From assembly GCA_963844205.1 (NCBI GenBank), contig CAWJNK010000014.1:1364001-1428000 (forward strand): a stretch of 64,000 nucleotides of DNA, read 5' to 3'. The notes under the pieces were generated by a model. That model was not told where the DNA came from, searched no databases, and was given only the letters and a program-made list of their open reading frames with translations. Made by a program: the position numbers and the translations under genes. This document shows, piece by piece, positions 27,476-35,083 of the stretch. Within the stretch, counting starts at the first letter, position 1, and every line of letters begins with the position of its first letter. The DNA comes from DASSUW01 sp963844205 (GTDB taxonomy: Bacteria > Actinomycetota > Thermoleophilia > Solirubrobacterales > Solirubrobacteraceae).

Positions 27476-28549
27476 ATGACGGCGATCGTCGACACGCACC
27501 AGGAGGCCGCCGCGCTGGCGCTCGAGCCGCTGCTCGTGCGGCGCCCGCTGGAGGCGTTCCTCGACGAGCGCGGGCTCGGCGAGGGGCCGCTGGAGGCCGA
27601 GCCCGTGGGCGAGGGTCACTCCAACGTCACGTACGCGATCCGCCGTCGCGGGAGCACGTGGGTGCTGCGGCGCCCGCCGCGGCCGCCGCTCCCGCCCTCG
27701 GCCCACGACGTGCTGCGCGAGGCGCGGCTGCTGACCGCGATCGAGCCCACCGACGCGCGCACGCCGCGCGTGCTCGCCACCTGTGACGACGAGTCGGTGA
27801 TCGGCGCCCCGTTCTACGTGATGGAGATGATCGAAGGCGACGTCCTGACCTCGGAGCTCCCGCCCGCGCTCGAGGACCAGGCCGCGCGGATCGGCGACGA
27901 GCTCGTCGACGCGCTCGTCGAAGTCCACGCCGTCGACTGGCGGGCCTGCGGGCTCGAGGGCTACGGCAAGCCGACCGGCTACCTCGACCGCCAGCTCCGG
28001 CGCTTCGGCGGCCTGTGGGAGCACAACCGCACGCGCGAGCTGCCCGTCCTCGACCGCCTGACCGCCTGGCTCGCCGAGCACCGGCCGGAGTCGGGACCGG
28101 CCACCATCGTCCACGGCGACTACCGCCTCGGCAACACGATGTTCGCGCCGGGAGCGCCGGCCCGCCTGGCGGCGATCTTCGACTGGGAGCTGGCCACGAT
28201 CGGCGACCCGCTGGCCGACGTCGGCTACCTCGTCGCGACGTGGGCGGAGCCCGGCGACCCCGACGACGCGCTGTTCGGCCTCGGCGCGGTCACCCGCCGG
28301 CCGGGCTTCCCGAGCCGCGAGCAGCTGATCGAGCGCTACGAGCAGCGCTCCGGCCGCTCGATGTCGGACGTCCGCTGGTACATGACGCTCGCGCTCTGGA
28401 AGTCGGCGGTGTTCCTCGAGGGCTCGTACAAGCGGCGGCTCGCCGGCCGGACGGAGGATCCGTTCTTCGACCGGCTGGAGACCGGGGTGCCGGCGATCGC
28501 GGAGCGAGCCTGGCAGATCGCCACCTTGCCGGGAGGGGCGCGGTTCTGA
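27476..28549 (+). CDS. APH-like phosphotransferase (ACAD10/11-type)
   Basis: A 357-residue kinase-fold protein of the aminoglycoside phosphotransferase superfamily. The catalytic loop is IVHGDYRLGNTMF (~217-229) and the metal motif is IFDWELATIGDPLADVGYL (~238-256). An N-terminal G-rich segment (VGEGHSNVTYAI) binds nucleotide. This pattern matches the family related to the kinase domain of ACAD10/ACAD11, which phosphorylates 4-hydroxy acyl-CoAs. No acyl-CoA dehydrogenase is adjacent, so the substrate is open. The ATG lies eight bases after TACGGT. Confidence 0.85.
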   Translation: MTAIVDTHQEAAALALEPLLVRRPLEAFLDERGLGEGPLEAEPVGEGHSNVTYAIRRRGSTWVLRRPPRPPLPPSAHDVLREARLLTAIEPTDARTPRVLATCDDESVIGAPFYVMEMIEGDVLTSELPPALEDQAARIGDELVDALVEVHAVDWRACGLEGYGKPTGYLDRQLRRFGGLWEHNRTRELPVLDRLTAWLAEHRPESGPATIVHGDYRLGNTMFAPGAPARLAAIFDWELATIGDPLADVGYLVATWAEPGDPDDALFGLGAVTRRPGFPSREQLIERYEQRSGRSMSDVRWYMTLALWKSAVFLEGSYKRRLAGRTEDPFFDRLETGVPAIAERAWQIATLPGGARF

Positions 28550-28562
28550 CATAGTCGAGCCG

Positions 28563-29051
28563 ATGGCGGCCGTCGACTACTTCCTGCAGATCGATGGGGT
28601 GGAGGGCGAGAGCACCGACGCCAAGCACAAGGGGTGGATCGACGTCGACTCCTGGTCGTGGGGCGAGAACAACCCGACGCCGGTGAGCGCGGGCGGAGGC
28701 GGCGGCGCGGGGAAGGTCCAGATGCAGGACTTCCACTTCGTCAGCCGCGTGAGCAAGGCGAGCCCGAAGCTGTTCCTGGCGTGCGCCAGCGGTCAGCACC
28801 TCAAGGAGGCGAAGCTCGTTGCCCGCAAGGCCGGCAAGTCGCAGCAGGAGTTCCTCACCTGGACGTTCACGGACCTGCTCGTGAGCGGCTACCAGACCGG
28901 CGGTTCGGAGGGCGGCGACATGCTGCCCATGGACCAGGTCTCGTTCAACTTCGCGAAGCTCAAGGTGGAGTACCGCGCGCAGAAGACCGACGGCTCGCTC
29001 GACGCCGCCAGCACGGCCGGCTGGGACGTCAAGTCCAACAAGAAGCTCTGA
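28563..29051 (+). CDS. Hcp-like tube protein (type VI secretion Hcp1 family)
   Basis: A 162-residue protein of the Hcp family (PF05638 type). Visible are the typical opening YFLQIDGVEGESTDAKHKGW, IDVDSWSWGENNP, the QDFHFVSRVSKASPKLFLACASG core and the C-terminal SFNFAKLKVEY. Hcp forms hexameric rings that build the tube of contractile secretion systems in diderm bacteria. No other type VI gene is in the window, so here it may be an extracellular or scaffold ring protein. It overlaps the next gene by four bases (CTGA) if that gene starts at CTG. Confidence 0.88.
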   Translation: MAAVDYFLQIDGVEGESTDAKHKGWIDVDSWSWGENNPTPVSAGGGGGAGKVQMQDFHFVSRVSKASPKLFLACASGQHLKEAKLVARKAGKSQQEFLTWTFTDLLVSGYQTGGSEGGDMLPMDQVSFNFAKLKVEYRAQKTDGSLDAASTAGWDVKSNKKL

Positions 29052-30424
29052 CCGGCTACGACCGCGTCCCCTACCCCGGGCACCCGTTCCCGCAGACGCA
29101 CCCGGACCGGCTGGCGACGGTCGCCACGCTGTTCGGCCTGCGCCCCGCGGCGCCCGACTCGTGCCGGCTGCTCGAGCTCGGCTGCGGCGACGGCGGCAAC
29201 CTCGTGCCGATGGCGTACGGGCTGCGGGAGAGCTCGTTCCGCGGGATCGACCTCTCGGGCCGGGCGATCGAGCACGGCGCGGCGCTGGCGGCGGCACTCG
29301 GGCTCGGCAACGTCGAGCTCCTGCAGGCGGACCTGAGCGCGCTGCCGGCGCTCGGGACGTTCGACTTCGTCGTCGCCCACGGCGTCTACTCGTGGATCGC
29401 GCCGCCAGCGCGCGACGCGCTGCTCGCCTCGTGCCGCGAGCACCTCGCGCCGGACGGCGTCGCGTACGTGTCGTACGACGTGCTGCCGGGCGGCCACCTG
29501 CGCGAGATCACGCGCCAGATGCTCCGCTGGCACCTGCGCGATGTGCACGGACCGGAGGAGCGGATCGGGCAGGCCCGCGCGCTGCTCGCGGCGATCGCGG
29601 AGGTCCGCCCCGAGGGCGACGAGATGCGCCTCGCCGCCGAGCGCGCGCTGCAGCAGGGCGATCCCGCGCTCTTCCACGACGAGCTCGCGCCGCACCACGA
29701 GGCCGTGCTGTTCGTCGACTTCGCCGACAACGCGGCCCGGCACGGGCTGCGGTTCCTGGCCGAGGCGGACGTCTTCGAGATGGACGCCGGCGTGCTGCCG
29801 CCGGACTTGGCCGCGGACCCGATCGAGCGCGAGCAGTACCTCGACTTCTTCAAGGGCCGGATGTTCCGCCAGACGCTGCTGTGCCACGCCGGTGCCGAGC
29901 TCCACGACGCCGGCCTGGACGTCATGCGCGGCATGCTGGCGGCGACGCCGGCCCGCCCGACCGGCGAGACCGAGGGCCGCACCGAGTTCCGCGGGCCGCT
30001 CGGCGCGACGCTGACGACCGACCACGAGGCCGTGAAGGCCGCCCTCGTGCGGCTGGGCGAGGCCTGGCCGGCCGCGATCCCCGTGGTCGAGCTCGGCGAC
30101 GATCCGGCCGTCGCCGAGACGCTCCGCCGCGCCTACGCCGCCAACCTCGTCCAGCTCCACGTCTGGGCACCCGCGCTGGCCACGACGCCGTCCGAGCGCC
30201 CGGCGGCGAGCGCGCTGGCCCGGCTCCAGGTCGCCGACGGTACCCGGGTCACCACGCTGCGCCACACCAGCGTCGAGATCGCGGACGAGCTGGGGCGCCG
30301 GCTCATCGGCCTGCTCGACGGCACGCGCGACCGCCCGGCGCTGCTGCGCGAGCTCGGGCGGCCCGCGGACGAGCTCGAGCGCAGCCTCGGGGGCCTAGCC
30401 CGGCTCGCGCTGCTCGAGCGCTAG
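29048..30424 (+). CDS. SAM methyltransferase with regulatory domain, probable CTG start
   Basis: A 458-residue protein. The conserved N-terminus YDRVPYPGHPFPQTHPDRL is followed by the SAM site LLELGCGDGGNL (~39-50). A helical methyltransferase-regulatory domain (MethyTransf_Reg type) follows, then a C-terminal segment like those that bind peptide or unknown substrates. No ATG, GTG or TTG lies in frame near this N-terminus; the only codon at the right place is CTG at 29048, in a CTGA overlap with the Hcp stop that mirrors the ATGA/GTGA junctions elsewhere. Pairing with Hcp suggests that Hcp or its cargo is methylated. It overlaps the convergent glycosyltransferase by 30 bases. Confidence 0.82.
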   Translation: MTGYDRVPYPGHPFPQTHPDRLATVATLFGLRPAAPDSCRLLELGCGDGGNLVPMAYGLRESSFRGIDLSGRAIEHGAALAAALGLGNVELLQADLSALPALGTFDFVVAHGVYSWIAPPARDALLASCREHLAPDGVAYVSYDVLPGGHLREITRQMLRWHLRDVHGPEERIGQARALLAAIAEVRPEGDEMRLAAERALQQGDPALFHDELAPHHEAVLFVDFADNAARHGLRFLAEADVFEMDAGVLPPDLAADPIEREQYLDFFKGRMFRQTLLCHAGAELHDAGLDVMRGMLAATPARPTGETEGRTEFRGPLGATLTTDHEAVKAALVRLGEAWPAAIPVVELGDDPAVAETLRRAYAANLVQLHVWAPALATTPSERPAASALARLQVADGTRVTTLRHTSVEIADELGRRLIGLLDGTRDRPALLRELGRPADELERSLGGLARLALLER

Positions 30425-31657
30425 CAGCAGCGCCTCCCACTGCGCGCCGATCTCCGACTGGTCGTAGGCGGCGGCGGTGTCGAGCGCCGCCGCCGCATAC
30501 GCCCGCCGCCGCGCGGGGTCGGCGACCAGCTCCTCGAGCGCCGCCGACAGCCCCGGGACGTCCTCGGGCGGCACCAGCGTGCCGTCGCGGCCGCTGGTGA
30601 TGATCTCGCCGGGCCCGCGCGGGCAGTCGAAGCTGACGACCGGGAGCCCGACGCTCATCGCCTCGAGGATCACCAGCCCGAACCCCTCGAACCGCGAGCT
30701 GAGCGCGAACAGGCTCGCCTCGGCGAGCGCCTTGCCGAGCTCCCGTGTCGGGCCCATCAGCTCGATCCGGCCGGTCATGCCCTCGGCCTCGATCTGGGCC
30801 TCCAGGGCGGCCCGCTCCGGCCCGCCGCCGAAGATGCGCAGCGTCCATTCGGGGTGCCGGCGGGCCACCGCGGCGAACGCCGGGATCAGCAGGTCGAACC
30901 CCTTCTGGCTGGTCAGGCGGCCCGCCGCCACGACGATCGGGGCGTCGAGCGTCGAGGTGCCCGCGGCGACCGGCGGCGTGGGGTTGGGGACGCGCTCGAC
31001 GCGGACGCCCCCGAGCGCGCGGTAGTCGGCGCGATCGCCCTCGGTCAGCACCACCAGGGCGTCGAGGTCGCGGTAGCGGCGGCGCACGTCGGCGGCCAGC
31101 GCCGGCCGGTGGGCGCGCAGGTTCATGTGCTCCTGGGCGACGGTGATCGCGTCCGGCGGCGTCGCGGCGGCGGCCAGCAGCGCCCAGGCGGGACGCGTGG
31201 CGATCACGACCTCGCCGCCGGCCGCCCGCAGCCGCCGCAGCAGCTGGAGGTCGGTCCACAGGCTCGAGGACCGGTAGCCGTAGTCCTCGGGATGGGTGAG
31301 CAAGCTGGGCAGCGCCGTCAGGATCCGCTCGGGGAGGCCGCGGCGCTCCCGCCCGCGGTCGTCGAGCGTGGTGACCGTCACGCCGCGCGGGAACGGGAAG
31401 AACGGCTTGCGCCGGCCGCCGCGCTTGAGCGCGACGATCTCGACCTCGTGCGACTGCGCCAGGTGCCCCGCGAGCGCGAACGTGGTGCGGATCGTCCCGC
31501 CCATCGCGTACGCGTTGGCGAGGATGATGCGGACCGCGCGGCGCCGCGGACGCGGCCGCGGGTCTGGCAGGCGGCGGACGACCGCGAGGGCGAGCCGGTG
31601 CACGAGGATCGCCGGCCGTCCCAGAAGCCGGCGGCGCACGGAAGTCGGCGCACGCAC
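30395..31657 (-). CDS. Family 4 glycosyltransferase
   Basis: A 420-residue GT-B fold glycosyltransferase. The C-terminal half carries PIVVAAGRLTSQKGFDLLI, RIFGGGPERAAL and FALSSRFEGFGLVILEAMSVGLPVVSFD, the GT4 donor-binding EX7E motif. It probably adds a sugar to cell-wall glycan or a secreted polymer. I place the start at GTG 31657 because TAGCCT (31665-31670, minus strand) lies seven bases upstream; a longer version starting at 31708 would share its start codon with the divergent gene. A divergent GT2 gene lies beside it. Confidence 0.85.
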   Translation of the reverse strand: MRAPTSVRRRLLGRPAILVHRLALAVVRRLPDPRPRPRRRAVRIILANAYAMGGTIRTTFALAGHLAQSHEVEIVALKRGGRRKPFFPFPRGVTVTTLDDRGRERRGLPERILTALPSLLTHPEDYGYRSSSLWTDLQLLRRLRAAGGEVVIATRPAWALLAAAATPPDAITVAQEHMNLRAHRPALAADVRRRYRDLDALVVLTEGDRADYRALGGVRVERVPNPTPPVAAGTSTLDAPIVVAAGRLTSQKGFDLLIPAFAAVARRHPEWTLRIFGGGPERAALEAQIEAEGMTGRIELMGPTRELGKALAEASLFALSSRFEGFGLVILEAMSVGLPVVSFDCPRGPGEIITSGRDGTLVPPEDVPGLSAALEELVADPARRRAYAAAALDTAAAYDQSEIGAQWEALLLALEQREPG

Positions 31658-31664
31658 CGAAGCC

Positions 31665-31670
31665 AGGCTA
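31665..31670 (-). promoter_or_regulatory. -10 element TAGCCT of the GT4 gene
   Basis: TAGCCT followed by seven bases and GTG at 31657. It argues against the upstream ATG at 31708. Confidence 0.5.
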
Positions 31671-31706
31671 CCGGGCGTTAACAAGTTCGCCGATTCATCT
31701 GCCACC

Positions 31707-32939
31707 ATGGCTCGCCGGATGCCGCGGGTCAGCGTTGTCGTGCCGGTCTACAACGTCGAGGCGTACCTCGACGAATGCCTGCGCTCGATCGTGAGCCAGA
31801 CGGTCGACGACCTCGAAGTCGTCGTGGTCGACGACGGCTCGACGGACGACAGCCTCGAGATCGCGGAGCGCCACGCCGAGCGGGATCGGCGGATCAGGAT
31901 CGTCAGCCAGCCCAACGCCGGGCTGGGGCAGGCGCGCAACACCGGCGTGGAGGCGGCCGAGGGCGAGTTCCTGTCGTTCGTGGACAGCGACGACCGGCTG
32001 CCGACCGAAGCGCTCGAGCTGCTCCTGGAGGCGCTGGACAAGACGGGCTCGGACTTCGCGACCGGCAACATCCACCGCTTCAACAGCCGGCGGACGTGGC
32101 CGGCGGCGTTCCTCAAGCGCACGTTCTTCCGCCGCCGCTACCGGACGCACGTCGAGCGGTTCCGCTGGCTGCTGTCGGACCGCATGGCGCAGAACAAGCT
32201 GTGGCGCCGCTCGTTCTGGGACGAGCACGACCTCCGGTTCCCGGAGGGCGTCCTGCACGAGGACATCCCGGTCGTCCTCCCGGCGCATTTCCTGGCCCGC
32301 TCGGTCGACGTCATCTCGCGCCCGGTCTACCTCTACCGGGAGCGCGAAGACGGCGCGCCGTCGATCACGCAGCGGCGCACCGAGGTCCGCACGCTGCGCG
32401 ACCGCCTGGCCGCGATCGAGCAGGTCCGCGAGTTCCTGATGAACCATGGGCCGCCCGGCTCGCGGCGCTGGTACGACGAGAGCGTGGTGGAGGAGGACCT
32501 GCGCTACCACCTCGACGCGCTGCCCGAGGGGCCCGACGAGTACCGCGCCGAGTTCTTCGACCGCGCGAACTCGTTCCTGGTCCGCGCGGGCGAGAACGTC
32601 GAGCAGCACCTGCCGGCCATCCAGCGCCTGAAGTGGCACCTCGTCCGCCGCCGCAAGCTGCCGGAGCTGCTCGAGGTGCTGCGCTTCGAGGCGTCGGCCC
32701 TGCACACGCGGCCGCGGACCGTGATCCGCGGGCGCCTGTACGGCGACTACCCCTTCCTGCGCGACGCCGAGCTGGCGATCCCGCGCACCGTCTACCGGCT
32801 GGACACGGCGCGCCGCCGCGCCCGCCATGTGATGACCCTGATGCGGCCGGACCGCGCTCAGCTGCGCGATCCGCGGCCGTACAGCAACTTGAAGAGCCGG
32901 CCGAGCAACCTCGTGGTGCCGGCCCGGTACGGGAAGTAG
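31707..32939 (+). CDS. Family 2 glycosyltransferase
   Basis: A 410-residue GT-A fold enzyme. The start VSVVVPVYNVEAYLDECLRS, DDGSTDDS and the DXD-like FVDSDDRL (~residue 90) are diagnostic. The C-terminal ~180 residues are helical and basic, as in polymerases or transferases that act on teichoic-acid-like or capsular glycans. The ATG follows TCATCT by six bases, a weak -10. Its last 82 bases overlap the convergent aldehyde dehydrogenase gene, an unusually long tail overlap. Confidence 0.88.
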   Translation: MARRMPRVSVVVPVYNVEAYLDECLRSIVSQTVDDLEVVVVDDGSTDDSLEIAERHAERDRRIRIVSQPNAGLGQARNTGVEAAEGEFLSFVDSDDRLPTEALELLLEALDKTGSDFATGNIHRFNSRRTWPAAFLKRTFFRRRYRTHVERFRWLLSDRMAQNKLWRRSFWDEHDLRFPEGVLHEDIPVVLPAHFLARSVDVISRPVYLYREREDGAPSITQRRTEVRTLRDRLAAIEQVREFLMNHGPPGSRRWYDESVVEEDLRYHLDALPEGPDEYRAEFFDRANSFLVRAGENVEQHLPAIQRLKWHLVRRRKLPELLEVLRFEASALHTRPRTVIRGRLYGDYPFLRDAELAIPRTVYRLDTARRRARHVMTLMRPDRAQLRDPRPYSNLKSRPSNLVVPARYGK

Positions 32940-34375
32940 TGCACCTCGCGCTTGGTCTGCAGGCGCGTGACGAGGATCGCCTGCTGGCGCGTGTACTTGC
33001 GGATTCCGGCGGCGCCGTGGCGGACGCCGAGGCCGGACTCCTTCCAGCCGCCCATCGGTAGCTCGTACGCGAAGTAGTTGACGTTGACGTCGTTGACGCA
33101 GGCGTAGCCGCTCTGCAGCCGGGCGGCGAGCTGCTCGCCGCGGCCGGCGTCCTTGGTCCACACCGAGGCGCCGAGCCCGTAGACGGAGTCGTTGGCCATC
33201 CGGACCGCCTCGTCGGCATCGGCGACCCGCATGATCGGGAGCGTGGGCCCGAACGTCTCCTCGGTCATCGCGTGCATCGAGTGGTCGACGTCCGCCAGCA
33301 CCGTGGGCTCGAAGAAGCGCCCGGCGCCGGGGCGGCGGTGGCCGCCGGCCGTGATCCGCGCGCCGGCGTCGCGCGCCTGCTCCACATGGCGGGTGACGAT
33401 GTCGAGCTGCGGCGGGAACGTGACGGCGCCGACGTCGACGCTGCCCGGCCCGTCGGGCGCGCCCTGGCGCAGCCCGCGCACGCGCTCGGTCACGAGGTCG
33501 ACGAAGCGGTCGTAGACCGGCGCCTCGACGTACACGCGCTCGACCGAGATGCACGTCTGCCCGCCGTTCTGCATCCCGTAGTAGGTGGCGGCGTTGGCGG
33601 CGCGCTCGAGGTTGGCGTCGGCGAGGACGATCATCGGGTCCTTGCCGCCGAGCTCGAGCGCGACCGGCGTGAGCGTCTCGGCCGCGCGGGCCATGACCTT
33701 CTTCCCGGTCCGGGTGGAGCCGGTGAACATCACGAAGTCGACGGCGTCGACCAGCGCCTCGGCGGTCTCGCCGGCGCCGATCGCGACCTGCAGGACGTGC
33801 TCCGGCGCCCCGCTCTCGCGCAGGCCCTCGGCGAGCAGCAGCGAGGTGAGCGGCGTGATCTCGGAGGGCTTGAGGACGACCGTGTTGCCGGCCGCGAGCG
33901 CCGGGATGGCGTCGCCGAACGTGTTGTTGAGCGGGTAGTTCCAGGGGCCGATGACGCCGACGACGCCGACCGGCGCGTAGCGGATCACCGCGCGGCGGCC
34001 GGGGATGAAGAGGTTCTTCGGCCGGACCTTCTCGTCGGCGAGGTACTTCGGGGCGTGCTTGGCCCAGAAGCCGAGCGCACCGGCGCCGTAGGCGATCTCA
34101 GCGACCATCGCGTCCTCGTACGTCTTCCCGGTCTCGCTGACGATCGTCTCGACGACCCGCTCGGTGTTGTCGACGAGCCACCGGCGCATCCGCCGCAGCA
34201 CGCGCCCGCGGCCCTCGTAGCCGAGCGCGTCCCAGGCGGGCTGCACCGCGCGGGCGCGCGCCACCATCGCCGCGACCTCCTCCGGCGACGTCACGGGCAG
34301 CCTCCGGACGACCTGGCCGGTGACCGGGTTCTCGACCTCGATGGTGTCGGTGGCTTGCTTCTCGATCGTCGCCAT
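32858..34375 (-). CDS. NAD(P)-dependent aldehyde dehydrogenase, succinate-semialdehyde type
   Basis: A 505-residue ALDH. Motifs include the cofactor-site WNYPLNN, the general-base Glu in VALELGGKDP and the nucleophile Cys in NGGQTCISVERVYV. The sequence style, including the C-terminal REVHYFPYRAG, resembles mycobacterial GabD2-type succinic semialdehyde dehydrogenases. The enzyme oxidises an aldehyde to the acid. The ATG lies five bases after the cyclophilin stop, so the two are cotranscribed. Confidence 0.88.
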   Translation of the reverse strand: MATIEKQATDTIEVENPVTGQVVRRLPVTSPEEVAAMVARARAVQPAWDALGYEGRGRVLRRMRRWLVDNTERVVETIVSETGKTYEDAMVAEIAYGAGALGFWAKHAPKYLADEKVRPKNLFIPGRRAVIRYAPVGVVGVIGPWNYPLNNTFGDAIPALAAGNTVVLKPSEITPLTSLLLAEGLRESGAPEHVLQVAIGAGETAEALVDAVDFVMFTGSTRTGKKVMARAAETLTPVALELGGKDPMIVLADANLERAANAATYYGMQNGGQTCISVERVYVEAPVYDRFVDLVTERVRGLRQGAPDGPGSVDVGAVTFPPQLDIVTRHVEQARDAGARITAGGHRRPGAGRFFEPTVLADVDHSMHAMTEETFGPTLPIMRVADADEAVRMANDSVYGLGASVWTKDAGRGEQLAARLQSGYACVNDVNVNYFAYELPMGGWKESGLGVRHGAAGIRKYTRQQAILVTRLQTKREVHYFPYRAGTTRLLGRLFKLLYGRGSRS

Positions 34376-34380
34376 GAGCT

Positions 34381-34839
34381 TCAGACCGTGACGGCGAGGC
34401 GCTCGATCCGGGCCTCCTGTGTCGGCCGGTCGCGCGCGTCGGTCGGCAGCGTGCCGATCGTGTCGACCACGTCCATGCCATCGGAGACCTCGCCGAACAC
34501 CGTGTGCTTGCCGTCGAGCCACGGCGCGGCCTCGGTGGTGACGATGAAGAACTGCGAGCCGTTGGTGTTGGGCCCGGCGTTGGCCATCGCCAGCGCGCCC
34601 TTGACCACCTTGTGGTCGTTGATCTCGTCCTTGAACGTGTAGCCGGGGCCGCCCGTCCCGGTGCCCTGCGGGCAGCCGCCCTGGATCATGAAGTCGGGGA
34701 TCACGCGGTGGAAGATGAGCCCGTCGTAGAACCCGTCCTCGGCGAGCCGGCGGAAGTTGGCCACGGTCTCGGGGGCGTCCTCGTCGAACAGTTCGAGGAC
34801 GATGTCCCCGTGATTGGTGGTCATCGTCATGGCAGACAT
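34381..34839 (-). CDS. Cyclophilin-type peptidyl-prolyl isomerase
   Basis: A 152-residue single-domain cyclophilin that speeds cis-trans isomerisation of Xaa-Pro bonds. The active-site FHRVIPDFMIQGG (Arg, Phe), the GSQFFI segment and WLDGKHTVFG with the Trp linked to cyclosporin binding are all present. There is no signal peptide, so it is cytoplasmic. Several ATGs lie in the first six codons (MSAMTM); the true start may be the second or third. The aldehyde dehydrogenase follows after five bases. Confidence 0.93.
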   Translation of the reverse strand: MSAMTMTTNHGDIVLELFDEDAPETVANFRRLAEDGFYDGLIFHRVIPDFMIQGGCPQGTGTGGPGYTFKDEINDHKVVKGALAMANAGPNTNGSQFFIVTTEAAPWLDGKHTVFGEVSDGMDVVDTIGTLPTDARDRPTQEARIERLAVTV

Positions 34840-34864
34840 GACAGAACATCATGAAGGTAGACGA

Positions 34865-34890
34865 GAACTCGGGCGTCCGTGCCCGAGTTC
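34865..34890. terminator. Hairpin upstream of the cyclophilin gene
   Basis: GAACTCGGGC pairs perfectly with GCCCGAGTTC across six bases, 25 bases before the cyclophilin start on the minus strand. It could be a 5' leader hairpin or a second terminator for deaD. Confidence 0.5.
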
Positions 34891-35022
34891 CGAGACGGTG
34901 AATTCCGCCTTCGTCCGGCGGCGGGTCACGGCGAGATCGCACAGGCGCATGAGCAGCGCCGCCGCCGTGGAGCGATCTCGTCGTGACTCGCGACAGGATG
35001 TCCGCGAAATTTCGATTTCTCG

Positions 35023-35048
35023 GAAGTCCGGCACGGATGCCGGACTTC
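35023..35048 (-). terminator. Probable deaD terminator hairpin
   Basis: GAAGTCCGGC and GCCGGACTTC form a perfect 10-bp stem with a six-base loop, 24 bases beyond the deaD stop on the minus strand. A moderately AT-rich stretch follows. The 34840-35072 gap otherwise holds no convincing gene. Confidence 0.6.
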
Positions 35049-35057
35049 TCGTCAACC

Positions 35058-35083
35058 TTTCAGAAGTTCTTTTCAGAAGTTCT
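35058..35083. repeat. 13-bp tandem duplication across the deaD stop
   Basis: TTTCAGAAGTTCT occurs twice in direct succession (35058-35070 and 35071-35083). The deaD stop codon lies in the second unit, and the first duplicates it just downstream. Confidence 0.7.

Noticed and set aside
28563..29051. A type VI or contractile injection locus around the Hcp-like gene
   Set aside because: No sheath, baseplate, VgrG or ClpV-like gene occurs within the window.
31658..31708. Longer N-terminus for the GT4 gene starting at 31708, giving overlapping divergent start codons in CCATGG
   Set aside because: TAGCCT seven bases before GTG 31657 gives a better start, and the extra residues have no family-like sequence.
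34849..35055. A 68-codon minus-strand frame between cyclophilin and deaD
   Set aside because: It crosses two perfect hairpins, lacks a ribosome site or -10 at a sensible distance, and has no recognisable sequence.
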